Positions 54,695-62,641 of a stretch of 64,000 bases of DNA are shown one piece after another. Position 1 is the stretch's first letter, and each line of letters starts with the position of its first letter. The notes beneath the pieces were generated by a model. The model searched no databases and had not been told where the DNA came from. It saw nothing but the letters and a program-made list of their open reading frames with translations. Origin of the DNA: Blattabacterium cuenoti (GTDB lineage: Bacteria; Bacteroidota; Bacteroidia; Flavobacteriales; Blattabacteriaceae); assembly GCF_014251655.1 (NCBI RefSeq), contig NZ_CP059225.1:251854-315853 (forward strand), written 5' to 3'. The position numbers were made by a program, and so were the translations under genes.

Positions 54695-55954
54695 CTATTT
54701 TTTTAATTTAAAAATATCTTTTATAACAGGTAAATAATCCAACTTTTCCCATGTGAAAAGTTCTACTTCTTTTTGTATTTTATTCCCTTCCATATCCGAA
54801 AAATACTTCCATACTTTATTTGGAATTTTTCCCATATGTCCATACACAGATGTTTCTTCATACATAGGTTGATGTAATTTTAATCTTTTTCCTATAGCAT
54901 AAGGACGTAAATCAAAAATTTTATTTATATTCAACACAATATCTTCACTATTTATCTTTGATTTACCATAAGTATTTACAAAAATACTAATGGGTTTTAC
55001 AATTCCTGCTGCATAGGATATTTGTATCAGTAGTTCATCTGAAATTCCTGATGCAACAAGATTTTTAGCTATATGTCTGGCAGCGTAAGCTCCAGATCTA
55101 TCCATTTTAGATGGATCTTTACCAGAAAAAGCTCCTCCTCCATGAGATCCTTTTCCTCCATAAGTATCCACGATCATCTTTCTTCCGGTTACCCCTGTAT
55201 CTCCATGAGGGCCTCCAATCACAAACTTTCCTGTAGAATTAATGTAATATTTTGTTTTATCCGTAAATAATTTTTTTCTATTTTTGTATAGAAAATTCTT
55301 CTTCACTCTTGGAATCAAAATATTGATAATATCGTAAACAATCTGTTTATGCATTTTTTCTTTTGTATCAAACTCATCATGTTGAGTTGAAATAACAATA
55401 GCATTAATATGTACCGGTACATTGGTATCCGAATATTCTAAAGTAACTTGCGATTTTGCATCTGGACGTAAATACGTCATTTTTTCTCCTTCATTACGAA
55501 TCAATGAAAGTTCTCTTAATATACAATGTGAAATTTCTAATGATAAAGGCATATAATTTTCCGTTTCTCTCACAGCATATCCGAAAACGATACATTGATC
55601 TCCAGATGCTTGATCTTCTTTTTGTTTTGATTTTTTTATCCCATTTAGTAGATCCAAAGATTGTTCCTGAATAGAAGAAAGAATTCCACAAGAATCTGCA
55701 TTGAATTTATATTCATTTTTAGTATATCCTATTTTTCGAAGTGTATTACGAGCTATTTTTTGAATATTGACCCAAGTATTAGAATGGACTTCTCCAGCTA
55801 ATATAATTTGGCCCGTAGTCACTAAAGTTTCTATAGCTACTCTAGCATTTGGATCATATGCTAAAAAATGATCTAATATGGAATCCGATATTTGGTCTGA
55901 AATTTTATCAGGATGACCTTCTGAAACCGATTCACTGGTAAATAAATAAGCCAT
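54695..55954 (-). CDS. metK: S-adenosylmethionine synthetase
   Basis: MetK makes SAM from Met and ATP for the many methyltransferases here (rsmH, rsmG, rlmB, trmD, mtaB). Seen are SEGHPDKISDQISD, the P-loop-like GGPHGDTGVTGRK and GGGAFSGKDPSKMDRS. 419 residues. It lies 43 bases downstream of the DAHP synthase gene; the gap holds no recognisable SAM riboswitch. Confidence 0.97.
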   Translation of the reverse strand: MAYLFTSESVSEGHPDKISDQISDSILDHFLAYDPNARVAIETLVTTGQIILAGEVHSNTWVNIQKIARNTLRKIGYTKNEYKFNADSCGILSSIQEQSLDLLNGIKKSKQKEDQASGDQCIVFGYAVRETENYMPLSLEISHCILRELSLIRNEGEKMTYLRPDAKSQVTLEYSDTNVPVHINAIVISTQHDEFDTKEKMHKQIVYDIINILIPRVKKNFLYKNRKKLFTDKTKYYINSTGKFVIGGPHGDTGVTGRKMIVDTYGGKGSHGGGAFSGKDPSKMDRSGAYAARHIAKNLVASGISDELLIQISYAAGIVKPISIFVNTYGKSKINSEDIVLNINKIFDLRPYAIGKRLKLHQPMYEETSVYGHMGKIPNKVWKYFSDMEGNKIQKEVELFTWEKLDYLPVIKDIFKLKK

Positions 55955-55997
55955 TGTTTTGTTTTAGGACTGATCTTAATTGAACTAGAACTATCCC

Positions 55998-57071
55998 CTA
56001 CCTGATCGTATTTTGAATTTTAATAGATTCTTGGTGCAACAGTTTGAAAACTCCTTCAAGTAATTCTTCAGAAATTCCTAAACTTTTTCCTAAATTAATA
56101 GATTTTTCCATCATATTTTTCCATCTTTTAGGTTGAAAAACAGCGATATCTGAATTTTTTTTCAAAGTTCCTAATTTTTTTGAAATGTTCATTCTTTCTG
56201 CTAAAAGCGCAATAATATTCTCGTCTAATTCATCAATTAAAATTCTGAAAGAATTTAAATCTCTTTTACTTTTTTGATCATATTTTTTTATATATGTCAA
56301 TTTTTTTAACATTTCCAAAAGATTTTCCGGAGTTATTTGTTGTTGAGCATCACTCCAAGCATGAAGAGGATCACAATGACTTTCTACCATTAATCCTTCA
56401 TATTGAAAATGATAAGCTTTTTTTGCTATCTCCAAAATACCTTCTTTATTTCCGCAAATATGTGAAGGATCACATATAATTGGTATTCTAGGAAGGATCT
56501 TCCTAAAATTCAACAAAAGATTCCAATTAGGTTGATTGCGATACTTTGAGTTTTTGTAAGTATAGAAACCACGATGGATTACTCCTAATTTACTTATTCC
56601 TTTCGACAATAAACGTTCTAAAGCTCCTATCCATAATTCAATATCAGGATGAATAGGGTTTTTTACCAAAATAATTGTATCCTTTTCTCCTTCTAGAGCA
56701 TCCGCTATTTCTTGAACAGTAAAAGGACTAGCTGTACTTCTAGCTCCGATCCAAAGAACATCAATTCCAAAAGAAATAGCTAATTTAACATGTTTTGCAT
56801 TAGCTATTTCTGTAGCAATCATTAAACCAGTATCTTTCTTTACTTTACGAAGCCATTCAAGTCCCTTTTTTCCAATTCCCTCAAAATTATTAGGTTTTGT
56901 CCTTGGTTTCCATATTCCTGCTCTAAATATTTGAACATAAGAAGTATTTAATCTTTTAGCGGTTTCTAATATTTGTTGTTCACTTTCTGCACTACAAGGC
57001 CCAGATATAATTAAAGGATGATTCCACTTATCAATCCAGGTTCTGTCTATATTATTGTTTATTTTTTCCAT
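55998..57071 (-). CDS. aroG: Bifunctional DAHP synthase / chorismate mutase
   Basis: Residues 1-255 form a DAHP synthase (KDO8P-synthase-like type, with SGPCSAES, FRAGIWKPRTKP, VKNPIHPD and CDPSHICG). Residues about 262-355 form an AroQ-type chorismate mutase (RILIDELDENIIALLAERMNISKKLG). The fusion ties entry into the shikimate pathway to the Phe/Tyr branch, as in other Bacteroidetes. It is the last gene of the pheA-aminotransferase-tyrA-aroG cluster. No Trp-branch gene is nearby. Confidence 0.93.
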   Translation of the reverse strand: MEKINNNIDRTWIDKWNHPLIISGPCSAESEQQILETAKRLNTSYVQIFRAGIWKPRTKPNNFEGIGKKGLEWLRKVKKDTGLMIATEIANAKHVKLAISFGIDVLWIGARSTASPFTVQEIADALEGEKDTIILVKNPIHPDIELWIGALERLLSKGISKLGVIHRGFYTYKNSKYRNQPNWNLLLNFRKILPRIPIICDPSHICGNKEGILEIAKKAYHFQYEGLMVESHCDPLHAWSDAQQQITPENLLEMLKKLTYIKKYDQKSKRDLNSFRILIDELDENIIALLAERMNISKKLGTLKKNSDIAVFQPKRWKNMMEKSINLGKSLGISEELLEGVFKLLHQESIKIQNTIR

Positions 57072-57078
57072 CGTAGGT

Positions 57079-57933
57079 TTATAATTTACACATATTTTTA
57101 TCTTTTATATCGTTTGCTTTTTTCATATACTGATCTATTTTATTAAAATTTTTATTTATCAAATAATTACGAAATTCTTCTAGATGATCAATATAAAAAT
57201 CTATAGCTCGAATCATATTATCTCTGTTAGAAATAAAAATAGGTAACCACGTTTCAGGATTACTTTTGGCTAAACGTGTAGTTGAATCTAATCCACTTCC
57301 CATCATATTATTAAATATTTTTCCTTCATTTTTAAATTGTTTTAAAACTGTACTAGCTAAAGCAAAAGATATGACATGAGGTAAATGAGATACATAAGAA
57401 ATATATAAATCATGTTCTTGAGACGTCATATAAATCATTTTCATTTCCATAATAGAATAAATTTTTGTAACGACAGATATCGCATCTGTAGCACTCAATT
57501 CAGAATCGCAAATAATACAATTTTTTTTATAAAATAGATCTGAATGAGCATAAACAGGTCCTGAATTTTCAATTCCTGCAATAGGATGTGTTGCTACAAA
57601 TCGATTCCTTTTTGGATGAGAAAAAATCCTATTATGAATATTGGATTTAGTTGATCCAGTATCTAATATCACTACATCGGTCCCTATTTCATTAAGAATG
57701 CTTGGAAGTATTTTTTCTATTCCATCCACGGGAATAGATAAAATAATTACTGAAGATTGTGTAACGAGATCCTGCAAAGGAATTATCTCGTCTACAATTC
57801 CAAGTTTTATAGCATGGGAAGCATTTTCCTCATTAGAATCTGTTCCTATAAATTTATCCCCAAAATTGGACTTTCGCAAACCCAATCCAATAGATCCCCC
57901 GATCAATCCTAATCCTATAATTCCAATATTCAT
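57079..57933 (-). CDS. tyrA: Prephenate dehydrogenase
   Basis: TyrA oxidises prephenate to 4-hydroxyphenylpyruvate. NAD loop IGLGLIGGSIGLGL at the N-terminus, DTGSTKSNI, the catalytic His in THPIAGIENSGP and YVSHLPHVISFALA are characteristic. I place the start at ATG 57933, overlapping the upstream aminotransferase stop as ATGA; a start at 57981 would add 16 non-conserved residues. 284 residues, with no mutase domain. Confidence 0.93.
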   Translation of the reverse strand: MNIGIIGLGLIGGSIGLGLRKSNFGDKFIGTDSNEENASHAIKLGIVDEIIPLQDLVTQSSVIILSIPVDGIEKILPSILNEIGTDVVILDTGSTKSNIHNRIFSHPKRNRFVATHPIAGIENSGPVYAHSDLFYKKNCIICDSELSATDAISVVTKIYSIMEMKMIYMTSQEHDLYISYVSHLPHVISFALASTVLKQFKNEGKIFNNMMGSGLDSTTRLAKSNPETWLPIFISNRDNMIRAIDFYIDHLEEFRNYLINKNFNKIDQYMKKANDIKDKNMCKL

Positions 57934-59087
57934 GAAAAAATTCTCTTTTTTGCTTTTTCTAAAATTGTTACTGGACAACACATAGAAACTCTTATATATC
58001 CTTTTCCTTGACTACCGAATACACTACCGGGTGTTACAAATATGTGATATTTTTTTAGAAAATCGTCAGCCCATATACGATCATTTTTTTCTGAACCATT
58101 TATTTTTGCCCAAACAAATATTCCAGAACATTTTTTATTATATTTCAAATTTAGATAATCACATATTTTCCATATAATTTTCCTCCGTTTAAAATATTCT
58201 ATATTCAGTTTTTCAAACCATTTCGAATCATGATTCATCGCTTCGATTGCTCCAACTTGTATGGGAAAATACATCCCAGAATCCATTTGACTTTTTACTT
58301 TTAGTATATTCTTAAGTAATTCTTTATTACCTATTATCATTCCAACTCTCCATCCAGGCATATTGTAACTTTTACTTAAAGAATTTAATTCCAAAGCAAT
58401 ATCCTTAGCCTCTTTGATATTAAAGATACTTAAAGGACGATCATTGTTTAATATGAAACTGTAAGGATTATCATGTACGAGTAAAATACGATTTTTTTTC
58501 GCAAAAAAAACAATTTCTTCTAACTTTTTAAAAGTGATGGTCCCCCCAGTAGGCATATGAGGATAATTAATCCACATTATTTTTACCCTAGATAGATTTT
58601 TATTTTCTAATAACTGAATATTCGGAACCCAATTTTCATCTTCATAAAGATCATAATAAATAATTTCTGTTTCCAAAAGATTGGATATAGAGGAATAAGT
58701 AGGATATCCAGGATTTGGAATCAAGACCTGATCTCCTCTATCTAAATAAGACATACTTATATGCATAATTCCTTCTTTAGATCCCATTAACGGTAAAATT
58801 TCATTGATAGGATCTACATCATATACTCGATATACTTTTTCATACCATTTAGAAATGGCATTTCGTAATCCTTCTATCCCAATATAACTTTGATATGCAT
58901 TAGCATACTTTAATTCTGACGCTTTTTTCATTTTATGGATAACTCCAATTGGAGGAAGAAGATCCGGATTTCCAATTCCTAAATTAATAACTTTCACTCC
59001 TTTCTTTTCAAGAAGATGAATTTCCTTCATTTTTTCGGAAAAAAAGTATTCCGATATTTGATTCGTTTTTTTTGCAGATACGATCAT
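57930..59087 (-). CDS. Class I/II PLP aminotransferase, probably aromatic branch
   Basis: This is a fold-type I aminotransferase of 385 residues with INLGIGNPDLLPP, NPGYPTY, NYPHMPTGG, HDNPYSFI, the Schiff-base lysine in LNSLSKSYNMPGWRVG and a final YIRVSMC arginine. The last and first codons overlap with tyrA and pheA. This position argues for transamination of phenylpyruvate, 4-hydroxyphenylpyruvate or prephenate. By sequence alone it also resembles LL-DAP or alanine-type transaminases. Confidence 0.85.
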   Translation of the reverse strand: MIVSAKKTNQISEYFFSEKMKEIHLLEKKGVKVINLGIGNPDLLPPIGVIHKMKKASELKYANAYQSYIGIEGLRNAISKWYEKVYRVYDVDPINEILPLMGSKEGIMHISMSYLDRGDQVLIPNPGYPTYSSISNLLETEIIYYDLYEDENWVPNIQLLENKNLSRVKIMWINYPHMPTGGTITFKKLEEIVFFAKKNRILLVHDNPYSFILNNDRPLSIFNIKEAKDIALELNSLSKSYNMPGWRVGMIIGNKELLKNILKVKSQMDSGMYFPIQVGAIEAMNHDSKWFEKLNIEYFKRRKIIWKICDYLNLKYNKKCSGIFVWAKINGSEKNDRIWADDFLKKYHIFVTPGSVFGSQGKGYIRVSMCCPVTILEKAKKRIFS

Positions 59088-59923
59088 GAGGAGACAATTC
59101 TACCATTTTTATATTCTCCCATAATAGACAATTTATGAAGACAGGGGATTTTTTGTATACGTTTTTTCATTTTTTCATAATCTTTTATATTATTGAATAT
59201 AATATCCACATAAAAAGAATACTCCCAAGGTCTTTGTATGATAGGAATCGATTGTATTTTAGTCATATTGATTCCAATACTAGAGATAAGACTCAATATT
59301 TGAGACAAACTTCCAGTTGTATGGAATATTTTGAAGCTTATTGAAGCTTTATTGAAAGAATTATTTTCTTGTTTACAACAATTTTTAATAATAAAAAATC
59401 GAGTAAAATTACTCGTAATAGTTTGTATATTCTTGGAAATAACTTCTAATCCATATTCTTTAGCCGCATTTTCAGATGCGATAGCAGCTATTCCTTTTTT
59501 CTTGCATATAGAAATATATTTAGCAGCAGCAGCTGTATCTGAATATTCGGATATTTTTATATATGGATGTGTATCTATGAACAATTCACATTGTAAAATA
59601 GCCATAGGATGAGAATAAATTTCCTTTATCTCCTCTATATTTTGTCCTGGATAAGCCATTAGATGATGTTGTATAGGCATATATACTTCTCCCACTATTT
59701 TCAAATTATATTCAGATAAAAGACTATAATTCGTTAATATTGTTCCTGCTATTGTATTCTCTATAGCCATTACTCCAATATCTACATTAGATTTAGCAAC
59801 GGAAATTGCTAATTCCCTAAAAGAAGAACATTCCATTAATTTGTAATTACATCCTTCAAAGTATCTGGAAACAGCTGCATGATGAAAACAACCCTTGACT
59901 CCTTGTATAGCTATTTTTTTCAT
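59084..59923 (-). CDS. pheA: Prephenate dehydratase
   Basis: This monofunctional enzyme converts prephenate to phenylpyruvate. Seen are IAIQGVKGCFHHAA, the IENTIAGTI motif, the catalytic NFTRFFII (about residues 167-174) and a C-terminal ACT domain (about 190-275) for feedback by Phe; the ACT signature is partly altered (TTGSLSQIL, RPWEYSFYVDI). It is the first gene of the aromatic cluster, downstream of a good promoter and an 83-base leader. Confidence 0.94.
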   Translation of the reverse strand: MKKIAIQGVKGCFHHAAVSRYFEGCNYKLMECSSFRELAISVAKSNVDIGVMAIENTIAGTILTNYSLLSEYNLKIVGEVYMPIQHHLMAYPGQNIEEIKEIYSHPMAILQCELFIDTHPYIKISEYSDTAAAAKYISICKKKGIAAIASENAAKEYGLEVISKNIQTITSNFTRFFIIKNCCKQENNSFNKASISFKIFHTTGSLSQILSLISSIGINMTKIQSIPIIQRPWEYSFYVDIIFNNIKDYEKMKKRIQKIPCLHKLSIMGEYKNGRIVSS

Positions 59924-60012
59924 GATTTCATGAAACTAAAGAAACATTATTACAAAAACACTAACTAGTTATAAAAACTAGATCAAATTTCATTATCAAT
60001 GAAGCGGTAAAA

Positions 60013-60044
60013 CAAATATAATGAAATTATTTTGTTTAATGCAA
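60013..60044 (-). promoter_or_regulatory. Bacteroidetes-type promoter of the pheA operon
   Basis: On the minus strand TTG (60044-60042) is followed after 21 bases by TATATTTG (60020-60013), matching the TTTG/TAnnTTTG consensus with spacing at the upper end. Transcription would start near 60006, giving a leader of about 83 bases before pheA. The leader contains a perfect 6-bp hairpin (59965-59981, CTAGTT/AACTAG). Confidence 0.5.
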
Positions 60045-60088
60045 TAATCTATATGAATAAATAATTAAAATAGACAAATTAACAAACA

Positions 60089-61459
60089 ATGATGAAAACA
60101 GTTAACTTTATGTTTTCGTCTATTTTATTTGATATGCCAAAAAAAGAATCAGGATGGAGGAATGAAAACAAACATCCTTCTCTTTCGGAAGTTTTTTCTT
60201 CCGTTTCTATTCCTAAACAGAAAGGAATATGGAGAAAATTTTTTGCTTTTACCGGTCCAGGATTATTAATTGCTGTAGGTTATATGGATCCAGGAAATTG
60301 GGCTACAGATATTGCTGGAGGGTCAAAATTTGGTTATATGCTTTTATCCGTTATTTTTATATCCAATTTTTTTGCTATTATTTTGCAACATTTGGCTTTA
60401 AAATTAGGAATTGTTTGTGAAAGAGATTTAGCACAAGCATGTAGAGATCATTACCCTCCCTTTGTTAGTTTTATATTATGGATTTTATGTGAAATAGCTA
60501 TTGCTGCTTGTGATCTAGCGGAAGTTATTGGTTCCGTATTAGCTTTAAAACTTCTTTTTGGAATTCCTATTACATGGGGGGTCTTAATTACAGCTATTGA
60601 TGTTTTAATCATTTTATTTTTTCAATATAAAGGGTTTAGATATATTGAAAGCGTGGTAGCAGCTTTAATATTTACAATTTTAGTTTGTTTTAGTTTTGAA
60701 ATTATTAGTTCAAAACCGGAACTTTTTCCTATATTAAAAGGAATTATCCCTAACCCTGAAATAATTAAAAATTCGCATTCTTTCTATATATCTATAGGAA
60801 TATTAGGAGCGACCGTGATGCCTCACAATCTTTATCTTCATTCAAGTATTATACAAACCAGAGATTATCCACGAACTATTGATGGAAAAAAAATGGCTGT
60901 AAAATATGCTACCATAGACAGTACCTTATCTTTATCTTTAGCCTTTTTTATAAATGCAGCTATATTGATTACATCGGCTGCCACTTTTCATAAAACTGGA
61001 CATACAGAGGTAGCAGATATTATGGATGCACATAAACTTTTGACTCCCATACTAGGGTCCAGTATTGCTGGAATTTTTTTTGCATTAGCTTTACTAGCAT
61101 CAGGACAAAATTCTACACTAACTGGAACTTTAGCTGGACAAATAGTCATGGAAGGGTTTTTGAATATCAAATTAAAACCTTGGATTAGAAGATTAACAAC
61201 TAGACTTATTGCTATTGTTCCAGCTATAATTGCCTCTATTATGTATGGAGAAAAAGGAACCGCCGAGTTACTAATAATCAGTCAAATTATTTTATCCATA
61301 CAATTAAATTTCGCTATCATTCCACTAGTTTATTTTACAGGAGATTCTAATAAAATGGGACCATTTGTAAATGGCCCTATTTTAAAAATAGTAGCTTGGT
61401 TGATCACTATCATCGTCGTATTGCTCAATTTCTTTTTATTATATGATATGATCCTTTAG
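60089..61459 (+). CDS. mntH: Nramp-family divalent metal transporter MntH
   Basis: This proton-coupled Mn/Fe importer has about eleven helices. The metal-binding motifs are both canonical: DPGNWATDIAGG in helix 1 and the MPHN motif of helix 6 (ATVMPHNLYLH). The ALLASGQNSTLTGTLAGQ transport signature is also present. 456 residues. About 50 polar residues precede the first helix; starts at 60089 or 60107 are both possible. It is divergent from pheA across 165 bases; I see no Fur- or MntR-like box with certainty. Confidence 0.94.
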   Translation: MMKTVNFMFSSILFDMPKKESGWRNENKHPSLSEVFSSVSIPKQKGIWRKFFAFTGPGLLIAVGYMDPGNWATDIAGGSKFGYMLLSVIFISNFFAIILQHLALKLGIVCERDLAQACRDHYPPFVSFILWILCEIAIAACDLAEVIGSVLALKLLFGIPITWGVLITAIDVLIILFFQYKGFRYIESVVAALIFTILVCFSFEIISSKPELFPILKGIIPNPEIIKNSHSFYISIGILGATVMPHNLYLHSSIIQTRDYPRTIDGKKMAVKYATIDSTLSLSLAFFINAAILITSAATFHKTGHTEVADIMDAHKLLTPILGSSIAGIFFALALLASGQNSTLTGTLAGQIVMEGFLNIKLKPWIRRLTTRLIAIVPAIIASIMYGEKGTAELLIISQIILSIQLNFAIIPLVYFTGDSNKMGPFVNGPILKIVAWLITIIVVLLNFFLLYDMIL

Positions 61460-61463
61460 TTTT

Positions 61464-61925
61464 TTAGGTTGATGAGGAAGAAGTGAATACTTCAAAATTG
61501 AACGTAAACTCTCTTTTTCTATGCAGACGTATACTAGCTTGATGTTTTCCGATTGTTTTAATGACTTTATTTCCAGGAATTCTGATAAATTTTTTATCTA
61601 TATAAATTCCTTCATTCTTCAAAACTTTCATAAGTTCTTGGTTATTAATAGAACCAAATAACTTTCCTCCTTTTCCTACTTTAACGGGTATTTTAATAAT
61701 TAATTTTTTTAATTTATCTTCTATTTTTTTTGATTTATCAATTAAAAAACGTTCTTTTTTAGAACGTTGCTTTAATGTTTCATTAATATGCTTTACATTA
61801 CCAGGTAATGCTAAAATAGCATACCCCTTAGGAATTAAATAATTTCTGGCATAACCAGGTTTTACATCTAATTCATCGTATTGAAACCCCAAGTTATCTA
61901 CGTCTTTTTTTAAAATAATTTTCAT
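61464..61925 (-). CDS. rplI: 50S ribosomal protein L9
   Basis: L9 shows the N-terminal ILKKDVDNLGFQYDELDVKPGYARNYLIPKG-type domain (family signature DVDNLG...VKPGYARNYLIP), a connecting helix and the C-terminal LFGSINNQEL domain. 153 residues. Last gene of rpsF-rpsR-rplI, two bases after rpsR. Its stop is 4 bases from the convergent mntH stop. Confidence 0.97.
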   Translation of the reverse strand: MKIILKKDVDNLGFQYDELDVKPGYARNYLIPKGYAILALPGNVKHINETLKQRSKKERFLIDKSKKIEDKLKKLIIKIPVKVGKGGKLFGSINNQELMKVLKNEGIYIDKKFIRIPGNKVIKTIGKHQASIRLHRKREFTFNFEVFTSSSST

Positions 61926-61927
61926 TT

Positions 61928-62230
61928 TTATCTTAAATCATCTGTTATAAAAGGTAACAAACCGATTTGTCTACATCTTTTGATAGCCGCATTTAATTTA
62001 TTTTGATTTTTTTGTAAAGTTCCTGTAATACGACGTGGCAAAATTTTACCTTGTGCATTCAGAAATTTTATTAAGAATATAGGATCCTTATAATCTATAT
62101 ATTTAATATTTCTTTTTTCAAAATAACAATATTTCTTTTCTATTTTTGTTTCTATCTTAATAGGAGATAAGTACCTTAAGTCACTTTCTACTATTTGTTT
62201 TGTATTATCTTTATCTTCTAAATTATTCAT
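61928..62230 (-). CDS. rpsR: 30S ribosomal protein S18
   Basis: The S18 core is visible as YIDYKDPIFLIKFLNAQGKILPRR-ITGTLQKNQ (split here) and KRCRQIGLLPF. 100 residues with a divergent charged N-terminus. The start overlaps the rpsF stop by 8 bases, giving translational coupling with its ribosomal partner S6. Confidence 0.96.
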   Translation of the reverse strand: MNNLEDKDNTKQIVESDLRYLSPIKIETKIEKKYCYFEKRNIKYIDYKDPIFLIKFLNAQGKILPRRITGTLQKNQNKLNAAIKRCRQIGLLPFITDDLR

Positions 62231-62567
62231 CTTTTTTTAATAATTTTTTTCTTCTTATTTCTGCATATTCTATTCCATATTTATTTAATTTTACAGTTAA
62301 AAAACGTAAAATACGCTCATCTTGTCTCAATTTTAATTCTAAATCAGAAATAAAATTAGAATGTAACAAAAATTCAAATAAATGATAACAACCACTTTGT
62401 TTTTTTTGAATAGGATAAGCTAGTTTTTTTAAACCCCAATGTTCCTGATAAACTATTTTTCCTTTTTTTTGGATCAGATAATTTTCATATTCCTTCGCTG
62501 TTTTTTTTGCCTGATCATCAGATAATATAGGAGTTATTATCATGATATTTTCATAATGTTTTAGCAT
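62223..62567 (-). CDS. rpsF: 30S ribosomal protein S6
   Basis: S6 begins with HYENIMIITPILSDDQ and contains HWGLKKLAYPIQKKQSGCYHLFEF and the KLRQDERILRFLTVKL strand. 114 residues. First gene of the S6-S18-L9 operon; unlike in E. coli, no priB lies between S6 and S18, as is usual in Bacteroidetes. Confidence 0.97.
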   Translation of the reverse strand: MLKHYENIMIITPILSDDQAKKTAKEYENYLIQKKGKIVYQEHWGLKKLAYPIQKKQSGCYHLFEFLLHSNFISDLELKLRQDERILRFLTVKLNKYGIEYAEIRRKKLLKKDE

Positions 62568-62641
62568 CTAATTTTTTTTAGAAAATGTAAATCTATATTT
62601 TTATGTTATTTATCACAAAAAATTATCAAAAAAATTTAAAA

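Noticed and set aside
55456..55691. Open frames on both strands inside metK
   Set aside because: They overlap a strongly conserved gene, have no motifs and are expected by chance.
55955..55997. SAM riboswitch before metK
   Set aside because: The 43-base gap is too short and lacks any SAM-I or SAM-II core.
59331..59612. Plus-strand open frame of 93 codons inside pheA
   Set aside because: It is antisense to a conserved domain and its composition follows the pheA codons.
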